From NCBI GenBank assembly GCA_004352715.1, contig SCFE01000046.1, forward strand, positions 2,168,536 to 2,232,535: DNA of 64,000 nt, read 5' to 3'. The stretch's first letter is position 1, and the number at the start of each line of letters is the position of its first letter. This document shows positions 44,934 to 56,530 of the stretch, one piece after another. The stretch is from Hofstenia miamia. Lineage: Eukaryota > Xenacoelomorpha > Acoela. Under the pieces are notes generated by a model. It was given only the letters and a program-made list of their open reading frames with translations. It searched no databases and was not told the origin of the DNA. Position numbers and translations under genes: made by a program.

Positions 44934-45029
44934 TTCGATAGTATAACTATTCTAAACACACACTTAACAGATAATCGTAAATAATTTACAACATCTTCAA
45001 AAGTTTTAGGATAAAAAGTTAACTTTAAA

Positions 45030-45560
45030 AAGTTTAAAAGTTTAAATTTTCTTACAAATTCTCACCAATGATTGCTTTTTCAAAAACGAAAAACATTTGT
45101 CGATACCAGTCAGAGTAATCGTCATTGAAGTCGAATGATGAAGTACATCCTCTCTTCTCAAAGTGAGCTGACGCTTCACATGAGATTGGAATGTTGAAAA
45201 TAATTCCTCCATTGCGTTGAAAAATGGAGATTATGGTGGTAGATAAAAATTTCATGATTCTGTCTCAAAACAACCTCACTTGCACGCTTGTTGACATGGG
45301 CGTTGTCAAATACAAATGTTGCAGACTCGTCTACCTATTCACTGCACTTTTTAAAAAAAGCATTGAACTGCACATGAGTAATTCTATCGTTAAATTTATA
45401 ATGTAGCAGTCCGAAAGATGACATAAAAGCCAATACATTGAGGTTCGCGCCGTGAGGATGTTGTATTAATAACTGCCGGCCTGCCAACACGTGAAAGGCC
45501 TCTAGAGCATGAACTCCAAATATTAGAATTTAGAAAGTTGCAAATTGTGATAGAGCTAAA
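45030..45560 (-). pseudogene. IS630/Tc1-superfamily (DDE_3) transposase remnant
   Basis: Read across frames on the minus strand, this gives a degraded C-terminal transposase: GRPAVIN, then GANLNVLAFMSSFGLLHYKF, then THVQFNAFF, then TFVFDNAHVNKRA (second catalytic Asp), then an LPP-stop-SPFFNAMEELFS block (final Glu). Lesions are at least one internal stop before the DNA motif, one frameshift after it, and a stop in the LPP-SP motif. The N-terminal helix-turn-helix is not recognisable and no TIRs were found. It abuts the 5' end of the LINE. Confidence 0.75.
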
Positions 45561-45597
45561 ATTGCAGAACGCAATCCTCAAGCAGATATTAACATCG

Positions 45598-45633
<36 letters not shown>

Positions 45634-46270
45634 CATATATATCGTAACTATACTTAATAAAATTTCAATTACGAATATGAAACTTTGATATGGTTTAACA
45701 TGCAATAAGCACACGAGTTAAAAACTGAATCTATGCTATTGTATAACTTAATAATTAGACCCAATATAAGCATTATGGGTAAATTTTGTACGCAATTTAA
45801 CTCCAATAATTTCATATATAACAGTTAGGGTTCAGAATCATGTACATAATTTATTTAATCTTGTAAATTATTTTTCCATTCTACATATTTGATATATATA
45901 ATATATTTGTTAAAAATTTCTATTTATCAAAATTTTTACTAAACGAAATAATGTCATTCTACTTAAACAAAGTGCAAAACAGACTAATTTTATTCAAAGC
46001 GAACTTATATTCTAAAAACTCTACGTTTTAAAACAATATTTGCACTTGTAACGTGAATGAAACATCTTTGTTTTAACCAATGAAATCACTGGTTTCCTCT
46101 AAAAGCATTGTTTTTATTAAACGCGGGCATATGTTATTGACGCAATCGTCACATGGTTGGCATGTTAATTTCTACTGTTTGTTTATGCCAATTAATAAAT
46201 GCATATGCATATACAAATTCTATATAAATATTGTCAAAATCACTCAACAAAAAACCCTAACTTAACGAAA
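45561..46270. other. Intergenic with TA microsatellite
   Basis: TA tract at 45603-45630. The rest is AT-rich with no gene. Confidence 0.5.
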
Positions 46271-46453
46271 CCGTCGCACACTGCCGTTAAGCTAAACTTA
46301 ACTCTAGAAAAAACGTTTCGGTTCGCGTTGCGGTTAGCCTTAACTTAAGAAATTCCGCCGCAAACTGCCGTTAAGGATTAAGTTAAGGTTACCTTAACGG
46401 CAGTGTGTGACGGGATTAGCTGAACCTTAACTTAATGGCAGTGTGCGACGGGG
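46271..46453. mobile_element. Foldback MITE with doubled inverted ends
   Basis: CCGTCGCACACTGCCGTTAA (from 46271) is mirrored by CTTAATGGCAGTGTGCGACG (from 46431). An inner, similar pair lies at about 46353 and 46393 (CTTAACGGCAGTGTGTGACG). About 180 bp, non-coding, able to fold into nested hairpins. Target duplication is unclear. Confidence 0.75.
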
Positions 46454-46599
46454 TAACATATAATAATTTGATTTAGAAAATTTCTTCTTGACAATCTTTT
46501 ATTAAGCGGTATTCATGTTGAAAACTTGCTGTTAGTTTTTTGGACTCACTCAGCTGGCCTCGGATTATTACTAAGATCTGCTCCTCGTCAGTCGTTATC

Positions 46600-46945
46600 T
46601 TAACGCAATTTTTTAGTTTAAATTATTTTTCAATTTATTGTTGTTAAGCTGCAAAGCAAATTATTCAACCGGTTTTTGGAATGTTACAGTGCAAGACAAA
46701 AGTAATTGCTATATTAAGGAAAAATTACTTCCATTGAAATTGCATTGAAAACATTTCTTTGTAGTTATACTGAACTTTTATAGGGAAGTAATTATAAACC
46801 GGCATTTCTTTATTCAATAACAGTGTATATTGTACTAGAAAATTTAGTAAAATATCTTTCAATTGCGGATTTTCTATATTAAGTCGTATAAAATTTTTTA
46901 TATTTTACCGAAAACTGTGCTAACCATCAATTGAGCTTAACGTAC
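46600..46945. repeat. Old interspersed repeat family, copy II, first part
   Basis: Colinear with 31090-31480. It is followed within about 100 bp by the segment matching 34833-35110, so this copy lacks the insertions seen in copy I. Confidence 0.65.
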
Positions 46946-47039
46946 TCAAGCCTCCCAAATTGAACTTTTATTCTTTTTGTAATTTCACAACAATGGATTC
47001 TTATATATAAAATTTTAGGCTTCCCATTGTGTGCTTTGT

Positions 47040-47158
47040 AGAATTTTACGTTCTGGTGTGTACACAAGAAATTTGGTCAGTATATTGTTTTTGTTTTCAA
47101 ATTTATTAACAAGCTAGTTACTGCTTTATTTATGCCATGTAAATAACGGAATTATATT
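47040..47158. repeat. Old interspersed repeat family, copy II, second part (interrupted)
   Basis: Similar to 34870-34970. The similarity stops at 47158, where a hAT element begins, and resumes at 49712. Confidence 0.65.
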
Positions 47159-47166
47159 CCCATTAG

Positions 47167-49703
47167 CAGGGCTTCCAATTTTGCTGTTAACAGCTAAAGA
47201 AGCTGTTAACAGCAAACAGCAACCCTTGTACTGTAAACAGCAGCTGTTAACAGCTTCGATGTTCTCTTGCTTCGTCCTTATATTAAATAGATTAAGAAAT
47301 TCGTAGATAAGCTCTGACATCGCATCAGAGGCGTGCATTCAGGGTAAGCAAGGTAAGCGCCGCTTGCCCATTGAAATTTATTTGAACAAATGAAGAAAAA
47401 ATATTTATGCTTACACAACATATTTATAAGTTTCCAATTTGAAAAATTTCCTTTTTTTCTTAAATTCTAAACATTAAACTAATTACTGTTCATTTTCGTC
47501 ATTTAAATAATGTAAAATACTGTCATATTTTGGGTAGGTTTTTTCTTGTTGAACAATTGAACTATATGAGTTTTGTAATAATTGATTTAATATTATGAAC
47601 AGCAATAATAATCAATATCCTATTACTTAAATTTGCGTCGCAATATTTGCTCGACTCTACCTTAATTGTGATAATTGGTATTGATAAAAATCAATGTTTC
47701 TCAATTACAGCTGAAAACAGTCTGCGCAACTGTCTGCCGCTTCCTTTATCACACTTTGTTAACGTAATTGACAAAATTTCCAACCAATCAAAATTCGAAA
47801 ATACTACGAGAGGACCGCGGAAATCTTACCGCGGGATTGTTCAATGATTTATATTGTCGAGGCGACAATGGTGATTGAAATTTTAAACTAGAACTGCAAT
47901 TTAGCCTCCAAATCACTTATAATTGATGACAATCAAAGTGTAACTTTCAAAATTAGATTTTTTACTTAACAATCACAAGAAAATTTCACTTAATTTACAA
48001 AAATGGATGTATAGAAATAACATTAAAATAGAAATAAATAAATGCTGAAGTAAACAGTCAATTTAGTAAATTCAGATGTAAATTTTTGTATTTGGCTAAC
48101 CTATATTGATCAGTTTCAAAACCTTTAAAACTGACAATCTGTAATAAACTGCAATACACTGATTCAATTCGTCATTTTGTCAAAATTTGTCTTATAAATT
48201 TTTCACACTACTATTATGATCATCTTCAAGATAATTGAGCGACATAACATCAATTGCATTGTGAGCATTACTAATTGTCTCTCGAAATAAAATGTTGTAT
48301 TTATATTATCTGGTAAATTTTTTAGATAATGATTTATATGCTTGAAATTAAAGTTATATGCAACTGCAACATATGCAATACAAACATATAAATTTTATAA
48401 TTATATCATGTTCTGCTTCCCCCATTAATATGTGCACTGCACGCCACTGCATCGCATGGATAGGAGCAGGAGTGTACACTGGGTATTTTTTACGGTTTTG
48501 ATCATGTGAAAATATTAAAACAATAAGACTTTAAAAATGATTTCCCGACTTAGTGTTTAAAATTTTTTACCGAACATTTTTTGATTTAACCAATTAAAAT
48601 CACTTTTAAAAATCAGACGTGGAGAACACACACATTGTGTACACCACTTGATAAGAAAGAATAACATTGTTTTTAAACATATTTCAAAGAAAAGCATTGT
48701 ACTGTGAAGGAAACTATTAATAACAACTACTAAACGAGAACTTCAAGGCGAATTTTAAAATGGATAACTTATTTACTAAACAAGTCGTCTGCTTGTATCA
48801 CCACACAAATTATCTGTTATGATTAGAGCAACTAAAAATGAACCTATAAGATTTGTTTTTGGACCTAAAAAACTTAACTTTGTGTTTGTGGCCTTAAAAT
48901 TCGAAAAATTCAACCTGAAAATGGTACCTTCAAACAGTTAATTAAAACATAAATGCTAGTAAGTAATATACAAATCACTTGCATAAATAGTTGAAATATG
49001 ATACAAAGTACTTCTCGATATTAATGGGAGCAAAATTTTGCTTGTTTCAGCATTAAGACTTGAAAGGCTCCTCGTTTTCTAATAGCATGTAGTTCAGTGG
49101 ACCTAAATTTCAATTCCCAGAACTAATTTCTTCCAGATTTTGATGTGCAATTCTAGGTAGTTGTGCAATAACAAATTGTATTGATTGCTTTTAATGAACT
49201 TTGCAATTCAGTAACTTCTGTTACGGAATTTCGCAAAAAAAATGGACCTATTGGCCTTTGTGGACATTATGAACCTGTGGTTGCCACTAGTTATAATACC
49301 CGGTGCTTTGTAGGCCTAAATATTTTGAAAATTTTAGAAGACGATAAAGAGTGAGAAAGGATTTATACTTATAAATGCGCGCATCACACAACACAATTGT
49401 GAAGTGAAGCACAATAAAGAATGAATATTCATGAGCAAGAAATATGAAATATAATTGATAAATGGAATCACCATTTATCAATTGGGTTTGCTGATTACCT
49501 GGGGCTGCAATTATCGACGATTACAGAATTGGTCTGAATTCCTATGCGTCTTTGATGGATTTTGAAGAGATTGAAGCCATTAATAGTATGAGAACAACAC
49601 AGATAATATGCCAATGTGCGGTAATTTCATTTGCTTTTCAAAACAGCACTTGTTTGCTGTAACAGCTTACAGGCTGTTAACAGCAGTGCTGTTGGGAGCC
49701 TTG
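47167..49703. mobile_element. Non-autonomous hAT element (outer) with eroded target duplication
   Basis: Left end CAGGGCTTCCAA and right end (other strand) CAAGGCTCCCAA are a hAT-like TIR pair. Flanks CCCATTAG and CACATTAA agree at 6 of 8 positions. Subterminal perfect palindromes GCTGTTAACAGC occur three times at the left (47183, 47202, 47243) and once at the right (49673). The interior is non-coding and hosts a second, younger hAT element. Its boundaries are supported by the unfilled paralogous site near 34970. Confidence 0.82.
47326..48449. mobile_element. Nested non-autonomous hAT element with exact 8-bp target duplication
   Basis: Ends CAGAGGCGTGCA and TGCACGCCACTG are inverted with one mismatch. 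Perfect CATCGCAT repeats flank it (47318-47325 and 48450-48457). 1124 bp without a transposase frame. It lies inside the 47167-49703 element and is therefore younger. Confidence 0.95.
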
Positions 49704-49819
49704 CACATTAATTATTAATATTGTCAACCTACATATATTTTTGACAAATTTGATATTTTCAAGTATTGCCATAACTTATATTTTCACTTCTATCAGCAGA
49801 CTCTTGCATTGGTCTTCTT

Positions 49820-50173
49820 CAGAGATGGCCACGGGCCGTAATTTTCAGGCATAGCCCCTCAACTATTATTTCATGCCCGTTTTCGGCATGTGCTGGAATT
49901 TTTGGCGCCTGTTTTCGGCCCGACAATATTTATTGATCCATCTCAACACACTGATTGTGTTGTGTAATTGTTTATTATTTTCTCATTAATGGATGGAATG
50001 TGCAATTCTGTTAGCAGATCTTTTTTACCTACCCACTTTATTAATAAATTATTGCAGCGATAGGCGTAACATTTATTTACATTTACAAGCTTGTTACAAT
50101 TTAATTTTTTCGGCTCGTTTTTTGTCCGTGATTTCTTAAATCTTGGGCCCGGCCCGTGGGCTAGCATGTCCTG
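49820..50173. mobile_element. Candidate hAT-type MITE
   Basis: Left CAGAGATGGCCACGGGCC and, from the right on the other strand, CAGGACATGCTAGCCCACGG are related inverted ends around 350 bp of non-coding DNA. No convincing 8-bp flank repeat. A short GGCCCGTT/GGCCCG-rich region similar in style occurs at 60829-60950. Confidence 0.45.
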
Positions 50174-51634
50174 TCTCCATTCAAGACCTACTACAAACAC
50201 GGCCGCGGCAAAGGAAATTAGATCACGAAAAATGAGGCCATTTGTATTTTCAAATTTTGTTTAATTCTTGCATGAAAATAGTAATTTATAGGATTATATT
50301 TCATGAGTCTACTAAATACACGGCCGCATACCTCATAGTATGCCTCTTTGTAAAGGAGGCCGTTTTGTAAGTTACAATTTTTTAATGATATTTTTATTCA
50401 TTCATGTCAAAAATATTTAACATACCCATGTGAACATTGTACTTGTAAATTTTATCAAATATTGAAATAAACCATGGTATTTATCGCAGTCAGTCTGCAG
50501 TTTAAGCAAACTGTTAATGTTTATTAAACACAAAAATAAGATATTTTTTCTCTTCAAACATTCCATAGGATTTAATCGAAACGAATTATTGAAATACTTT
50601 TTAATATTATTCAATACACATTTGTACAAGTCATAAATATGACACATGTAATTCTTAAAATAATCTGTACAATACAAATAAACAAATTTAAAAAATTTGG
50701 CCTAAAAAACGTAGAAATATTCGTTGCAAGTTGCCATTGCAATGCTAGTAGCTTTCCCATTAAGCAGAAAAAAGGAAGGGACGTTTAACACAGCATTACT
50801 TCAATTCACTGAGCCTACATAACCTGGGACAGAGGCGTTTTTTTAGATAAATGAGATAAATCCGGTTAGAATAATTACTATAATCAAGTATTTCTGTATT
50901 CATGTAATAGTAGAAGACAATGCTATAATCAAAATACCAGTCATTGAGAGGTCCAGGTTATCACTAAATCTTGAATATGTCAAAATGATCATGTGAAGGA
51001 AGAATTTGAATTTTTTCAGAAAAAATCTACCTTCTGCAAGAAAAGCAAACATCAAAGTCAGAAATTTCCGTGTAAGCACTACATGGTCAACACATTTCAA
51101 AAAAATGAATTCCACCCTCAAATAGTAATATCTATCCCATAAAAACTTTGATAGTGAACCTATATAATGCGTTCTAAATGTTAAGGCTTCAAAAGATTAG
51201 AGAATTTGATCTTTTCTTCATTAATGTAGATTCCTTCGCAATCCAATTTGTATATGATACTTAGTACTTTCCGATTATTCCAATATAACAAAACAGTTCT
51301 CATGAATCAGCGTGTAATAAACTAGAAATTTTTTTCCGGCAAATAGTCACACCACGAAGTCCTACTAAATTTGAATACAAAATAGATAAAGCCAAAGAAA
51401 CGAACTGTCATTTTAAACTGCCAACGAGAACTGAAGTTAAAATCATGAGATTTTTTTTCAAGATTGAGTACATTCTACAGGCAGTTAAGTGATGCAACCT
51501 TCACGACAAAACAAGAATCTAATATCACAAGAGATATTTTCAGAATATATCCACAGTAAAAAGAAAATAGTGAAGGCACAAAACTTTCCAATGCTTTTAT
51601 CACTGTTAGTCGGGATATCAAACTATGACATGGG
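50174..51634. other. AT-rich intergenic, no gene
   Basis: No supported frame, RNA or element boundary. Confidence 0.45.
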
Positions 51635-51662
51635 CAAGGGCGCATTAAGATGGTGCGTGGCC

Positions 51663-53240
51663 CTAGGCCGGGTTAAAGTGCGAGGCCCTATCAAAACTAT
51701 AAACAATATTTGGTAGCTTGCAGTAATACATACCTAGGTTAATACTGATGAGACCTTGCAGTGAGAGGCGTAATAATGTGTACAGATAAAGTGTACATTT
51801 TTGCACTATACAAATGAAACGTGTACTAAGTATACTAATAAAGTAACTAATATTCAAACAAACAGTACTTTGAGATTTAAAAAGGGCGCTTGCGTGCCTT
51901 TTGCATGCCAAATGCAGTGATTCTTCATGCAAGTCAATCCTTCGTAGCGTTTCATTTTCTACACTCATGAGTGGCAATGAGGACAAGCAATCTTGACCCA
52001 TAGTGTTCCGAAAATAACTTTTGATTAATTTCAACTTCGAAAAAGACCGTTCCAAGAAGCAATTTGTTACAAACATGGACAGATATAAACGCAGAGCCAA
52101 TTCAACATTGGGAAAAGTTTCATGCAAGCTATTATCGTGAAGAGCTAAGAACATCTTAAGTTCAATACTTTCATCATCGTTATTATTGGCAGTAGAACTT
52201 GTTGCTTCAAGAATCTTGTTCATCATGGCTGAAAATTGCACGATTTTACACTCCAAATTCTTTTCAAGATCAGAAGGGTAGCACTTTACTAGGTGAGTGG
52301 CAGCATCCCTAACATCATCTGAGTTCATAGTCATACTTGAGAAAAATCTAAATCTTTTTCGTAGTACATTATATGGACCAAGACGTTGTTTCAAGGCACC
52401 ACAAAGATGATCAATAATAGGAAAATATGTACTTATTTTGAATTTCTCTCTTGCAGAGAATTGTGTATCATTAGCTGTACCAATCTCATCATTGTGTCTT
52501 TTACGTTCGCGAACACGTTTCTGGTAATCTTTATACTCATGAATACCACACTTTTTTATTCCTTTCCGCTCAGATTCATCAAAACGTGGACTTAAATCAT
52601 TAATAAAAGCGAGCAAGAAATCCATTAGCATCACAGCCATATTGAGTGATAGACCAGCTTCTTGTATCTTCTTGCTTGTTTTATTAAAGTTGTGCAAAAT
52701 TGTATACCACATTTCCAGCAAAAGTGCTGTTTCAAGAGTCTTTAAGTGATATGCCAAACCTGATGCTTCATCTCTGCATTCGGCTGGCTGGCTAACGTCT
52801 TCTGATAACTCTTCTAAGAGCATGACTTTTTCATTGTATACTGCATTTAGAGCTTTAACAGCATCAGCGCGGGCTGGCCAGCGTGTCACACAATTTTTAG
52901 CAGCCTTTAATTTCTTATTTTCACCACTATCCAGGGCCTTGCGATGTTTTCTCCATCGGTAAGTTGATGCTGACAAGAATGTATAGATCTTTTGAATTAT
53001 GCTGAACAATGTTATGGCACCTGGGCAACTTTCTGCCCCACACTTTCCAACCAAATTAAGGGAATGACCCATGCAAAGAATGCATTCAGCATAACAACAG
53101 GCAACTTTTATGTGTGCTTGAACGCCTTCATATTTCCCTGCCATATGGCTGGCATTATCATATGACTGGCCACGAATATCTTGAACCAGTATCTTTTTCT
53201 CTTCAAGAAAATTCAAAACAATGCTAGCAAGATCTTCACC
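51663..53240 (-). pseudogene. hAT (ZMYM1-like) transposase, C-terminal two-thirds
   Basis: A 517-codon frame (51663-53216) covers most of the RNase H-like core and the dimerisation region. GQSYDNASHMAGKYEGVQ holds a catalytic Asp, and AECILCMGHSLNLVGKCG is the C-x2-H-x-LNL motif of the hAT insertion region. NCVTRWPARADAV is the conserved Trp block. NCFLERSFSKLKLIKSYFRN with LMSVENETL is the hATC dimerisation motif. The last 60 or so codons (from about 51850) run past the expected end into non-conserved text. Upstream continuity (GEDLASIVLNF) is present, but two frameshifts near 53245 and 53285 separate it from the N-terminal part. Confidence 0.85.
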
Positions 53241-53266
53241 TGTATGCGATAAATTTCAAAAATCTT

Positions 53267-53810
53267 TCAACAGGCCCAGTGGGTAAAACAGCGAATAGTA
53301 AAACATAATTGAGCTGTGTGTGAAATAGCAGGTATTGAGTCTACAGAAATGGAGTAAAACTTTGCTTCCTTTACTTCATTTATTATTGCAGATAAAACCT
53401 TGCCTGCAATCACTTGAATAAGTTCTTCACAAATAAAATTAGATAAGAGGGAAGTATGTCCCTTGTTTGCATGTTTGTTGATATGTGCAGCCAAAAAAGC
53501 ATCATAATTACTTAGCAGCTCAAAAATTCCAAGATAATTACCATTGTGCGCAGAGCCAATTAGTTTCTCTTTACCACGAAATTGTAGACCTCTTTCACTC
53601 AGAAACTTTATTACATCTACACATCGCACTAAGACTTGCTGCCAATACTTGCACTCATCATTGTATTGCTGCACCAAAGATCCATCAATACGACCACCAA
53701 GAGATTTTCAGATTACCAAATCAGTCATTGATTTACAATGCTGATATGACCTGCTATGTGATTCAATACAGCGTCTGGCATTCTTCCAGTCATTGCAACC
53801 AGTTGTAAAT
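53267..53810 (-). pseudogene. hAT (ZMYM1-like) transposase, middle segment
   Basis: The frame at 53267-53677 continues upstream to about 53810. It shows GCNDWKNARRCIESHSRS with HCKSM, a TTF-type zinc-finger tail, then a stop at about 53709. This is followed by the DUF4371-like block GLQFRGKEKLIGSAHNGNYL and YSISVDSIPAISHTAQL, which contains the first catalytic Asp. A VLPTGPVERF motif just after it is in a shifted frame. At least one stop and two shifts make this inactive. Confidence 0.8.
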
Positions 53811-53834
53811 GAATTTTCTTTGGCTGACATTAAC

Positions 53835-54477
53835 TTACACACAAAACAGTATATACTTTACATGTTGTTTTCGAGTAGCACAGCCATGCAACATCAATAA
53901 CTTCGAATGACAATGCATGTGTAGGACTAAATAGTGATGCTGTGCAGTGTCGTGTCCTGTCCTTCTCCTTAACAGCTGATTTTTTGAAGTCTCCATCACA
54001 ATGTCGGCATTCAGCATTTCCCTTATATCCAGTATGCGTGCATGTTTTCGTTTATTGTTGTAGGCCACTCGCCAAGATCATTATTGTCAAATATTTCAAT
54101 GTCCTCTCCTAGTACATCTTCTTGGATTTGAACGTCTTCAACATCTTTAGTTGCTTGACTTTTCTCAGAGAGAGAAACAGATTCAGCAGAATCAGACTGA
54201 TTTTCATTTTGGGTTTGGACTTGCAACCACTGTGTGAGCTTTGAAAACTTCTTATTTTTTTCTTCTTTCTCCAACTTTTTCTTTCATTTAAGATTTCCTG
54301 GCATATATTTTCTTCCTTCATCCCTTGCTCGGCTAGTGGCAGTTTTATCCATTCTAAAAATAATGACCGATTATAACAAATTGTGTTTTCTTTTACATAG
54401 ATAGGTGTCAAATTCTCATTGGCTACGGCTAACATTATTTGCGAAACCAATGTCATGTCTGGTATAACGGGAAGCAT
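53835..54477 (-). pseudogene. hAT (ZMYM1-like) transposase, degraded N-terminal region
   Basis: DLGEWPTTINENM in 54023-54274 matches the D-x2-W-P block that precedes the TTF zinc finger in this family. Further downstream (about 53850-54000), fragments in other frames look like the zinc-finger entry. The acidic Ser/Gln-rich text upstream is typical of the variable N-terminus. Several frame changes occur. A start cannot be chosen. Confidence 0.55.
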
Positions 54478-54799
54478 AATTATTTAGGCAAAGACTTCAA
54501 CGAAACGCTTTTGAGATAAACAATTCTCTTCTCAACCAACATATGTTATTATTCAAGTATCGTAAATTACTTGACATGTCAATCTTCAGACAAATTTTAT
54601 TTCTTTTGTCTCACCCTCACGATAACAGTGGTTAAAAGGAATAGCAAATTGGAATGATAATAATGTTGTAAAAAATGGAATTTTTATGTGGTTGTGAAGT
54701 TGAATGTGTTTACTGAGTGTACTTATGAAATTCTGGCTGTACGGTACGGGGCCTTTGGCCATGGCCTAGTCGCCCCCCCCCCTCTGAATTAGGCCCTTC

Positions 54800-55429
54800 A
54801 TATGGATTGTTTCGTGGGTTTAAATTACAATGTATACTATATTGAATGGTATCACAAATTCATTGTTCATAGAAATTTGAAACTTCTTTAAAACTCCTAT
54901 CTTTATAGTGAATTTTTTACTTCATCAGCACTATGTAAACCAAATTTATCCCTTATCAAGGAGTTATGCAATTCATCAGGAGAAGCTCTTCAATTCTTCT
55001 CAATACTACTATATTAGTTTGAGATGATGTGAATATTTGGTATAAGGGATGTTCAACAATGCAGATTTTGCGATTCCCCTTTTATTTGAGTTAAATGAAC
55101 TGTTCCCAACATATTATTGTAGCATCATCCAAATAATCAGAAATAAGCTGCAAACGTCGCAGAAAAGAATAAGATCGAAAAGGAGTTAATTAAAAATATT
55201 ATAATTAGATCAGTTGTTATTATTTCAGATTAAGTTGTAAAATGCAAACCAAAATTAAAACATGTGTCAAAAAGAGATATTTGTGTCTGTCGATAAAAAT
55301 ACTTTTGACTAAACGACGCTTACATTATTTTATAGCCGCCATCTTGGCAGAAGTTTAAATTTGAATCGACAGGTACTTCTTTTGGAATTACTATAAATAC
55401 ATTGAAACTTATTGTAAGAATTTGATAAA
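54800..55429. other. Intergenic, no gene
   Basis: Nothing recognised. Confidence 0.4.
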
Positions 55430-56512
55430 GAATTTTACTTAGAATTCTTATTTTGTTTTCACATTAACTGTTTGATTATTTAATACAATGTCAAGCTAAT
55501 CAAGCAGTGTTTAGTAGTGGTCTGGATACATCACAGGGAACGATTCTAGGGTCTCTGTGCCAGATCACGAAAGTGCACTTATGTTAGGTGTAGGGGTTTT
55601 CTCTCGATTAGCCGACTAGCATTTCCTTTCTACATGTATTAGATTACTGTCAACAAATGGTTGGATAACCAAACCCTAGGAATTATCTTAATATTATTTC
55701 AGATCTAAATTAATGAGCTATAATCGACCGATAAAATGACCGTACATGTAGTAGATTATAAATGTAGGTTAGGAAGTTGTTCGAATAGAATTTATTTAAA
55801 TAAGCCAATATATTTCGGTAATGGCTACATGTAATATTTAACGAACAACTAGTAACAGTTCAGGTTGCAAATAGATATAACACTTTCACACAATAGAGTT
55901 TAAGTCGAGTTGTGTCATGTCTTGAATAAGCACTGAGCTAATGTAGGGTACACATAAGCTATCTTGATTGAGCTGAGAAGTGGCACTCAAGCATCAGATG
56001 GAATGGTGAAACTGGATGTGGAGATCCGCTTNNNNNNNNNNNNNNNNNNNAGTAGTGGTCTGGATACATCATAGGGAACGATTCTAGGGTCTCTGTGCCA
56101 GATCACAAAAGTGCACATAGGTTAGGTATAGGGGCTTTCTCTCAAATAGCCAACTATCATTTGACTTCTACATATATTAAATAATTAATTGTCTATTGAA
56201 TAAGCACTGAGCTAATGTAGGGTACACATAAGCTATCTTGATTGAGCTGAGAAGTGGCACTCAAGCATCAGATGGAATGGTGAAACTGGATGTGGAGATC
56301 CGCTTCGGGCAAATGCTCACTAGAAGATCGTTATGGAGGTTGCCGCATGGCTTCATCACCTAAAAAGTGAGCAGTTAATTCTAGGTTACATAAGTTAACA
56401 GAAGAAACTAGTCAAGCAGTAACAACAAGTAAATCCTTACCCGCAACAACACAGCTAACGTTATAAAGTAACAGTAGATAAACAGTGATAATGCCTGGTA
56501 GAGGATATTACA
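55430..56512 (+). mobile_element. 5' LTR region of a gypsy-type element (two overlapping versions around a gap)
   Basis: The right boundary is well set: ...GATATTACA is followed directly by TGGTGACC, a primer-binding-site start. 55511-56031 and 56051-56325 are two versions of the same sequence, separated by 19 N. They differ by substitutions and by about 230 bp missing from the second. The left boundary is not determined. A core resembles the LTR-like repeats at 1.1-1.9 and 15.4-16.3 kb. The double copy probably reflects two alleles or contigs placed in tandem. Confidence 0.55.
56032..56050. other. Assembly gap (19 N) between two LTR versions
   Basis: A small gap directly between duplicated LTR text. 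Confidence 0.95.
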
Positions 56513-56530
56513 TGGTGACCATGACAGCCA
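56513..56530 (+). other. Primer-binding site of the gypsy-type element
   Basis: TGGTGACCATGACAGCC directly follows the ACA terminus. The TGGTGACC start is that of sites complementary to animal tRNA-Trp, with mismatches after it. The next genes are gag fragments. Confidence 0.5.

Larger units (their letters stand above)
40386..44990 (-). mobile_element. Apparently intact CR1/L2-type LINE with poly-A tail
   Basis: On the minus strand: ORF1 (44933-43770), a 23-nt gap, ORF2 (43746-40627), a 3' UTR of about 220 bp ending AATAAAAGCTACTTAAG (40404-40420 on the plus strand as its complement), and an 18-nt A-tail (T-run 40386-40403). The 5' boundary is approximate because the UTR runs into AT-rich DNA next to an IS630-type pseudogene. 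No target duplication was found. Both ORFs lack stops or shifts, so the copy is young and may be active. Confidence 0.88.
51635..54799 (-). mobile_element. hAT element carrying a decayed ZMYM-type transposase
   Basis: The left edge CAAGGGCGCATTAAGATGG and, on the other strand, the right edge AAGGGCCTAATTCAGAGGG look like eroded TIRs around a minus-strand transposase. The last third of the coding region is well preserved, while the first part is broken. Flanking 8-bp repeats are not convincing. Confidence 0.6.

Noticed and set aside
40386-44990. Target-site duplication around the intact LINE
   Set aside because: No matching direct repeat was found beside the A-tail and near 44950-45030. The 5' boundary is too uncertain.
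47647-47847. 66-codon frame inside the nested hAT element
   Set aside because: No similarity to transposases and no conserved motif.
53485-53808. Plus-strand frame opposite the hAT transposase
   Set aside because: It is the reverse complement of conserved transposase sequence. Similar shadow frames occur opposite the LINE and copia ORFs.
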